From Sipunculus nudus (Eukaryota; Annelida; Sipuncula; Golfingiida; Sipunculidae): DNA of 64,000 bases. The stretch covers positions 24,649,400 to 24,713,399 of the forward strand of contig CM049322.1 of assembly GCA_026874595.1 (NCBI GenBank). The letters run 5' to 3'. Shown piece after piece: positions 56,851-64,000 of this stretch (positions are counted from its first letter, which is position 1; every line of letters starts with the position of its first letter). The notes beneath the pieces were generated by a model that was not told where the DNA came from, ran no database searches, and worked only from the letters and a program-made list of their open reading frames with translations. The position numbers and the translations under genes were made by a program.

Positions 56851-57248
56851 TGTAACTGCCCGCCTGTCTCCACCCTGGGTTGAGTTTCACCTTATCTGGG
56901 TGATCATTAACCTGGGTACTGTATGGCGGTCAGTGACCTTTTCCCCTGTTGAGCACACACGCGGTGAAGGCCAGAATGATCGGGTGCCAGTCGGGTTTGG
57001 GCTTCCAGCTGATGCAGAAGAGTTGGTTTGCTGATTCAAAGCGCCATCTTCTGTACATCCAGGAGTCAGCCTTGACAACCTTGACCTTGGTATGTGCTTT
57101 ATCCCTTGCACTTAAGACCATATGCAGTTTGATAATTGTTAAAGCTTTTAGTTGTGTTTATAACCCTATATATTTTTGTGGTTCTTTGAATTTCCCAGCC
57201 AGATAGAAAATACGAAAATTCTGTCCTCAGAATTAGAAATCCCTTACA
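56851..57248 (+). repeat. 3' LTR of the gypsy element
   Basis: Begins TGTAACTGCCCGCCTGTCTC and ends CCCTTACA. It carries a 6-base insertion near 57080 relative to the 5' copy. Confidence 0.92.
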
Positions 57249-57288
57249 ACACAATTATTTTGAATAATAACTTGTTCCTTCTAGCAAC

Positions 57289-59001
57289 CAGGGGCGTAGG
57301 GGGGGGGATGCATACCCCCAGAATTTAAGGTAGGGGTATGGTATGTACAATCATCCCCCCCCCCCCCCCGGTTTCTATAGGGGAAAAAAGCAAAACTATA
57401 GTGATTTTGAAATACATGCCAGTTAATAATAATAATAGTTATAACGAACGTTATGAGGAATTAGATGTAACAACTGTCTCGCGTCGTCAAACATACAAGG
57501 ATAGTTAGTTTGTTATTCAAAATTATACCACAGGTTTCCGTATATTTTGTATCTGCAATGGAGATACACTCATAATATTCAATTACGTGTTAAAAATTGT
57601 CATTTGCGCCTAACAGCCCCCTTCCAAAGCATGGGATGGGAGATATAAATCTCCATGTTATTCACCCGACTCACCCGGTGCCTCCACGTTTAGGACAAAG
57701 TGCGTTCATAGCAATGTACAAACAATATTTCAGAAATAATCTTCACTGTCACTTTCCCCAGCTGACCATGTCCTCAATCCCTATTACGCGCTTTCCTAAT
57801 AGACCGGTTTACTAATGTAGTCAAATGTATGCATGTTTCTTTCCTCCAGACCTGATAACTAGTTATTCAATTAACCGGTATCTAACAATTACATGTACAT
57901 TACAATGTCAATATATGGAATTCAGTTGCATAAAATGAGTTACTACGACGAGCAATCCTCGGTCAAGCTTTCAAGCTGTCATGAAGGCTTGTCCTGAAAG
58001 GTCGGGAAAGTTTCAGGTAAGTTGTGGGTAAATGTATGAAATAAGTAGCTATAAATGTCTATGGTGTATTCAACAACAAATAAAAACGAATTATTGTTAA
58101 AAGCATACTACATTTTACTGCACCGGTTAAGAGAATAAGAACTTAACAAGCATGTTTCTCCCCTGAGCTTTACCTGATTCAGCTATGTTATCATCATCCC
58201 ATGGCATAACGAAAATTGACTCGAGTGATGGTAAAAAAATATATCTATACAGTTTACTTCCGACAACCCATTGGGTTTTAATTCATTATTTACCGTGCTT
58301 GATAAAACTCATTTTATCAAGCTTTGCACACAGAGTTTGCTGAGTATTTCATTTTCCGCATATCTGCACGTTAAGAAGGAATATAATTTTAATTTACCCC
58401 GTTTATTTTTTTTTATCGTTCTTGACATTATGATTTTTTTATCGAGTGATTTTTCATTTTGCTATACATTGGTGTATTCATTTAGTTGCAGATTCATTTA
58501 TTTATTCATTGACAATATCACTCCTTGAAGACTTAAATACATAAAGGAATACATAATACTAGTTTTATTCTAAATCATGTAGCAGTGTATACTATCATGA
58601 TCAAGATAATCTTATGATCATTAATTCTCATGGTTATAATTTGAAACAGAAAAAAATACTGTTTAAATACAAAATATTACTGTCATGAAATAATGTGCAT
58701 GACAATTTGTTCAGTGCTAAAAGTAGAGCGATAGACTAAGAGTTATTAAATTGCTCGAGGTAATCCACGAAGCATATTGTGTTATTTTGCTATTTACACT
58801 TATTACCCTTTGGCCTATAATTTTTCGTATTTTCGAGTTTTCTCCTTGAAGGCTTGATATTTCCTTCATTCTTAAATGTACACTTTTGATTTTTTTATTA
58901 CTATATATAATACAATAAATTTCCCGTGTACACAAACACCCACACACTATATATATATATTACCATCCCCCCTCAGGTCTGAAGACCTGTCTACGCCACT
59001 G
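57289..59001. mobile_element. hAT-like non-autonomous element, 1.7 kb
   Basis: The ends CAGGGGCGTAG and CTACGCCACTG are inverted repeats (10 of 11 match). They are flanked by a perfect 8-bp duplication CTAGCAAC (57281-57288, 59002-59009). The interior has no transposase frame. It lies 40 bases past the gypsy 3' LTR. Confidence 0.88.
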
Positions 59002-59212
59002 CTAGCAACCATTGTTCTTGCAGATTGAGTGTTTGTGGCTACTAGGTTAACATTCATTATTAGTTCCCTGTAGTCGATTTTTAATAATTTAACTCACTTA
59101 GCAAGAAAAAAAATGAGAACACCACTGACTTTGAATAAAAACATGCATATTAAATAAATAAAAAATTAGGAATAATGTCTAAATTGTGAATAAACTGTTA
59201 AACAATACTTAC

Positions 59213-59254
59213 CATTCTGCTCAGGGTCTTCTTCAGTTATGTTGAGAAGGCCAT
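59213..59254 (-). CDS. Possible micro-exon (42 bp), unknown gene
   Basis: Bounded by a pyrimidine-rich acceptor (cattttttttcaacactag) and a strong donor (AATG|GTAAGT). One frame is open and reads GLLNITEEDPEQN. No neighbour exon is recognised, so it may be chance. Confidence 0.22.
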
Positions 59255-60530
59255 CTAGTGTTGAAAAAAATGAAACTATAGGGATCAGTTATCAGGTTTG
59301 TATTTTTTTTTTGTCCTAAGTTACACCACTGACAGAAAAAAATCAGCGACGATAAAATACCTATGAAGTCTATGGCAAACAATGCAACAAACCTTCCATA
59401 ATTACTGTGTTGTATTCCTTGGAATAACATTAATCAATAAACACTGACATTTTTATTTTAAAGTTCAAAACTTTTCAGTAAAATGAGGTAGAGTAATGGA
59501 ACAACAGGAGGGTAACAGCAGGAATCTGTAAATTTTGCATCTTATTACGTAGAAAATAATTAATTAAATTAGTAGCTAGTTCATCTTTTCAAATTTAATA
59601 AAGTAGTTTTTTTCATAATTTAAAATAATATTGATCATAAAAATATTCAAAATGATGTATTTTTCATATATCTTTTTAGAGTAACTCAAGTTTGTACGTG
59701 TTTTGGAGAATGACCCATTATATTATATTATATTATATTATATATACGCACGTATGCTTTATTTTGTTTACAGTTTCTTTCATATAGCTGTAAAAATGCA
59801 GTCGGAAAATTGACCTGCTTTACCTGTATCAAAGTAGCAACTTTTGGGCTCTTTTCTTTACTAGACATTATTCTCGATATAAATTCCAGTCTCCCGAGGC
59901 TAATAAAACTATAATTAGAACAAGCCCACGAAGTTGCGTCTCAACTTACGTATAATATGACATGCCCTTGTGTAATAAAATGAATGGGACTGGTCCGGAT
60001 TATTTTAAAAATTTCTATATAATAATATAATTTTGCCTTTGAATTCATTGTGATATTACATTTAGATTTTATTTCTATTTACCGACGAGGGAACACATTC
60101 AGCACAAGCACATTTATTCTGATTTCATCTAACAAGAATTTGGATCTTTCATTTATTGAATTTCATAAAGCGATTTCACACGAATCAGAACACCTGGTTA
60201 ATTGGTAAATGAAAATAGCTAGAATATCAATGAATAAATAACACACTTAATTTCAAGGACCTCCAGTATTATGAGATTTTATTAATATACTTGTCCTCAA
60301 ACAAGTGGTGCTTATTTGCTCGATTGTTGAACCCTGCCTTCAACATTATATATCCTTGGACCGCTCCGCCTGAAAAGGCTGACACATCGAAACTTTAAAT
60401 TTCTAGGGGTCCTAATGAATGCGTCTTATAAATGTGTTGCCCTTCGGTTCTGCTTGCCACTTGTCATGAAAGTTCATAACCTTTTCATTTATTCGATCTA
60501 ATTATATCTGCAAAAAATGGCCTGTTGGTT
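59255..60530. other. AT-rich DNA, nothing recognised
   Basis: No coding block or repeat family that I can identify, apart from a short TATTA tract at 59717-59740. Confidence 0.4.
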
Positions 60531-60534
60531 CCTC

Positions 60535-60900
60535 CGAGTTAAATATTTAACAAGGCGTACAGGCCTAATGCGAACCTGTGCAATGGGATACACATCCGGT
60601 ATTATGCTTCCATGCTGGACCGTTACTTTTCAAGTACATGTAAGACATGTATATGTACAAACATCTCTGCTGAAATATGTCATGGACACAAAAATGATTG
60701 TAAGTGGCGCCACTATTCCTGGATACGAAAAAGCCATCAGAGATGTATGGACATGGAAAATTTCAGGCAGATACTTTAAGCCACTGTTAGGGTTTGTGCA
60801 CAGATGCATGAAATAACTAGAAAACCGGTAGTCGACAAGAGACAACGTGTCTCCGCTGAAGTCAGAGTGGTGAAGTGACGGGTGGATCGAGTGGTATGTT
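60535..60900 (+). mobile_element. Single-unit relative of the 277-bp satellite transposon
   Basis: Starts with 'acaaggcgtacaggcctaat' and 'gcgaacctgtgcaa', as the element at 27488 does. It holds one diverged core ('gtggcgccac' at about 60703) and a leader-like segment ('agtcagagtggtgaagtgac', 60858). No tandem expansion. Confidence 0.7.
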
Positions 60901-62039
60901 TACATGCCAAATTTCACCTATGAGGTGATCACATGATACTTATTGTCACAGAATTATCATGATATTCTTTATTATTATTAATTTCACTATGTCAAATTCT
61001 GTGGCATGTTCTTCTGTGTTCATACCCTGGGGATCTTTAAAACGATTTGCACTCTGTTAACAGGGATTTCCGTGTATTGTTCTTGCGGGGGTGTTAATAG
61101 CGGTCCAGTCTGAATCCAACGCGCACACATTTCAGGGAACCAGTGAACCATGCAAATATGGGGTTGTGAAGCGTCATATGGTCTCTAGGTAACGATGCCG
61201 ATATTTTACAGAGGCTACAGTAAATTTTGGCCAATAAGCGCCCGGTAGCGAATTCTGAACGCAAAAGGCTCTGAACAAATAGTTCAGTTGGCAGAAAGAC
61301 TCCAAGCAGGAAGCTGCAAGCTTCATAATAGGACAATTTTTGTTATTGGGGCCCCCGAGCCGTGGAGTCGTGTTATTGAAGACCAACTCATTTCTTTTTT
61401 TTTTGCTGAATGAACATTTTTGTTGCTGATATCATTTTTATGTCTGTGTTGTGATTTGTCGGGCCCGGAGACATGGTGTAGGAGACGAGTCGTCTGAAGT
61501 AGAGCCATGGAGACGTGATGCGATAGACTCCAATGTGACTGGTTGGTGTACCGACACTACTGTCACAAGTCCAGAGGTCGAAGGACAACCCTGTGTTACT
61601 TGCCTGTCTGAGGAGTCATAAACACCAACCCATAGTGTTTTCGTGCACGGTGAGCCTAAGTTCTATTCCTACTGATGAAATTTGCCGTAGCCTGTATAAT
61701 TCTTATACCATGTCAAGAATATACTGTAGGCCTACCAATTTGCTGTCTTCTTTTAGTATCATTTAGAGATATAATCTAGAGATATAATTATTCTTCATAT
61801 ATATTGTAAGTCGTATGACACGCTATGCTGTCATCAATAGTACTTTTGGCCCAAAACTATCATTAAATGGCTCATTTATTCCTACGGGTAAACGTCCTAT
61901 AAATAAAGGGAATTAATGCTAACCCAGTTACGACAAAATAAATAGCAAATATCCTATAGACCTATAAATAGGACCTATGAATATTTTTTTAAATTTAATT
62001 ATAGAACTGAACTGGTCCATTCTACCCTGGTATGTGTTG
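60901..62039. other. Non-coding DNA, possibly including the start of a 5' LTR
   Basis: No gene recognised. Because the element at 62.6 kb must have a 5' LTR ending at 62238, its U3 part may extend into this stretch. The left end cannot be fixed without a second copy. Confidence 0.35.
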
Positions 62040-62260
62040 TCAGGGTTCAGACTGGAGCTGGGGAACGAGCTATAGAAGATTTATGGACGCTCTATAAGCC
62101 ATCCAAATGTCTATTTTCTGTATATATTGTAAATAAAATTTGTTGAGGTTTAAATGAGCTGTTTCATCTCTTTGTGCAAATGCTTCTGTCTATGCCGAAC
62201 GAGTCTGGGCAGGGTCAGATTGGAAACTGACCTTGACATTGGCGAGCGTGCCAGGATAGA
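62040..62260 (+). repeat. Probable end of a 5' LTR plus primer binding site (second gypsy-like element)
   Basis: It contains AATAAA (62132-62137) and ends CCTTGACA at 62238. TGGCGAGCGTGCCAGG follows from 62240, the kind of primer site common in this group. The LTR start is not determined. Confidence 0.55.
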
Positions 62261-62622
62261 CAGTATTGTTAGCTTTGCACAACAGAGAAGGTAATTCGAT
62301 TGTCCATATGATTTAAATTTCTTGTGTTAGTCGCAGAGGAAATGGTTTTAAAGGAATAACCAGGGCTGGGTTATAAGGCAGCACATCCCACATTTCTATT
62401 GGTACGGCATTGCTTCGGCAAGAATAAGGTTAATGCTACGGCATTGATATAACATATACACCTGGGATATACACCTACCCTAGTGATCTTGGCTTTTGGG
62501 AGAAGGTAGGGCATTGTTTATTTGGCATTTATCTGAAGGACCGGAGACGAGAATCGGTTGATAACTATTTTTTTATATAATATTGATAAGTTTATTAGTG
62601 ATAAAACTAGATAAGGACAGAT

Positions 62623-63477
62623 ATGGAGGATATTGAAAAGCTGGTAAATTTTGGAGAACGGATGGGTTATTCAGGGGAGCAACTTCAAGCTTTTGTAGAT
62701 AAAGAAATGATACGGTTGGAGGAGAAACGTGTTAGTGATAGGGCTCGTGAAGATAGGGCGTTTGAGCGGAAGGAAAGAGCACGCGAACATGAAAGAAACA
62801 TGAAAGAACGTGATCAATCACATGAGCTTGAAATGTTAAAATTACAAGCTCAAGTGACCGAGCATACCTCAGTTACCCCGAGTAGTCAAGCAGGTAACCA
62901 AGGGATTTCATCCTTAAAAATGCCTGCTTTTGAAGAGACCCGCGATAGTTTAGATGCATATTTAGAGCGTTTTGAGAAATTTGCTAAAGGACAGAAGTGG
63001 GCAAATTCAGATTGGGCTATCCGTTTAAGTGCCCTCCTAAAGGATAAAGCCTTGGAAGTATACTCTCGTTTACCCGTTGATGAAGCGTTAGATTACGAGA
63101 GGTTGAAATTAGCACTACTGAGGAGGTATCAGTTAACCCAAGAAGGTTATCGTGCAAAATTCCGTACATGTAGACCAGATAAATAAGAATCTCCTTGTCA
63201 GTTTGCTGCGAGATTAGGTGGTTACCTAAACAACTGGGTAAAATTGGCTGGTATTCATCACACGTATGATTCTCTGGTAGACTTGCTACTTAGAGAACAG
63301 TTTATGACCTCGTGTAGCAAGGAATTGTCATTGTTTCTAAAGGAAAGGGAATGTACTTCTATAGGTTCCATGACAGAAATAGCAGAACGCTATATAGAAG
63401 CACATGGACAGTATAGCTTTGCGTCTGTTAGCAAACCTGCCCAGTCGGTAAAGGGGGGGAGGGAAACCGCCCGATAG
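62623..63477 (+). pseudogene. gag: Gag with a SCAN-related domain, gypsy-like (Gmr1-type), broken
   Basis: ATG at 62623 (MEDIEKLVNFGERMG), then a charged coiled-coil region rich in Arg and Glu (about residues 35-85), then LDAYLERFEKFAKGQKWANS and LALLRRYQLTQEGYRAKFR, the helical capsid region related to vertebrate SCAN domains. An in-frame TAA at 63184-63186 interrupts it; the frame continues (FAARLGGYLNNWV, LLLREQF, LSLFLKERE) until a shift in the G run near 63455 and a stop at 63475-63477. Confidence 0.82.
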
Positions 63478-63832
63478 ATCATATGGGTTCCGTCAGTTTG
63501 ATAATACTGGACAGAAACAACCTGGGAAGTCTACGGTTGCTTCGCATAGCTCGCCTAGCCCTATTTTTATCATATGATATAACTGTGGGGGACTTGGTCA
63601 TAAATCCTTTAGGTGTAAAGAAGCTAAAAGACCCAGTATTCAGGGTCACGGTATGGAATATCTATCTGAAATGGTAGATACGGCCGTTGAGAAAGCTATC
63701 AAACAGGCGATAAATCCTGATAGTAATAAAAGTACTACAGAGGCAAGCGCTTGTCTACCAGTCGAGCCAGAACATGTCCCCGATAGATTAAGCAAGCAAC
63801 CATTTCTCAAAGAGGAGCCAGAGATGAGTTAA
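63478..63832 (+). pseudogene. gag: Gag C-terminus with a damaged zinc knuckle
   Basis: Around 63572-63620 one frame reads YNCGGLGHKSFRC, a CCHC knuckle whose first Cys codon position is now TGA. The region ends at TAA about 63830-63832. No protease or polymerase is seen after it, so the copy may be truncated or may continue past the window. 63833-64000 holds nothing recognised. Confidence 0.65.
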
Positions 63833-64000
63833 AGATACAGACATAATCTTGGCCTGTTGGTAAATATATTTACACATACTGAAAGACTTTGGCGATATGC
63901 TTTTTTTCAGACTGACATATTCATAAGATTTTTTATCAAAATATCTAGAATAATAAAAGATGCAGTCCTTTCATTGTCAAAAGTCCAATAATTCTGCCAA

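Larger units (their letters stand above)
49546..57248 (+). mobile_element. Ty3/gypsy LTR retrotransposon, full length, inactive
   Basis: 7.7 kb bounded by two LTRs (49546-49946 and 56851-57248) beginning TGTAAC and ending CTTACA. It is flanked by ACAC on both sides (49542-49545, 57249-57252), which fits a 4-bp target duplication. Order inside: primer site, gag, protease, reverse transcriptase, RNase H, integrase (gypsy order), polypurine tract. The LTRs differ at about 17 of 390 positions by eye plus a few indels, so the insertion is not recent. At least three in-frame stops and three frameshifts disable it. Confidence 0.95.

Noticed and set aside
1-64000. tRNA or rRNA genes
   Set aside because: No cloverleaf with B-box (ggttcgaatcc-like) or rRNA text was found by reading; a covariance search would be needed to exclude diverged tRNA-derived SINEs.

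Overview
This is a eukaryotic, intron-rich, AT-rich window dominated by repeats. The proteins, the retroelement mix and the dispersed repeats (GGTCA palindromes, 'GGACGGACGG ... AGCTCAG' tails, internally tandem transposons) suggest a lophotrochozoan animal, most likely a mollusc. That is an inference from general resemblance, not a database match. Two host genes can be supported. The first is the last coding exon (6133-6572, + strand) of a TLC-domain membrane protein resembling TLCD5/TMEM136; its earlier exons are not visible. The second is a complete eight-exon SLC22-type organic ion transporter on the minus strand (39886 down to 17539). Its exons join in phase, with canonical GT-AG borders, into 1530 coding bases (509 residues plus stop).

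Layout. 1-2420: dispersed repeats and two small minisatellites. 2425-6132: a minisatellite of about 90 units of 41 bp running directly into the TLCD5-like exon. 6573-17300: intergenic DNA with several minisatellites and a 1.5-kb terminal-inverted-repeat element (14756-16279). 17300-40000: the SLC22 gene. Its introns hold two splice-junction-derived minisatellites, a 277-bp satellite array inside a 5.5-kb transposon (27488-32984), a shorter relative (20620-22185) and a repeat with perfect IR3 (estrogen-response-element-like) palindromes (24740-26293). Exon 1 lies in the loop of a large inverted repeat (arms 36479-39023 and 40324-42658). 44160-47760: a decayed minus-strand LINE, split by a hAT-like MITE with an 8-bp target duplication. 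49546-57248: a complete but decayed Ty3/gypsy LTR retrotransposon (two LTRs, PBS, gag, pro, RT, RNase H, integrase, PPT). 57289-59001: a second hAT-like element with a perfect 8-bp duplication. 60535-60900: a single-unit relative of the 277-bp satellite transposon. 62040-63832: the start of another gypsy-like element with a SCAN-related Gag, broken by stops.

Most notable observation: three long minisatellites, in two unrelated genes, each have a repeat unit that is a copy of the adjacent exon/intron junction. These are the TLCD5-like 3' splice site, the SLC22 exon 5 5' splice site, and the SLC22 exon 4 3' splice site plus 24 coding bases. The genes therefore carry tens of decoy splice sites immediately next to the real ones. 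One of these arrays was later split by the 5.5-kb transposon, which left a 5-bp target duplication inside the repeat unit.
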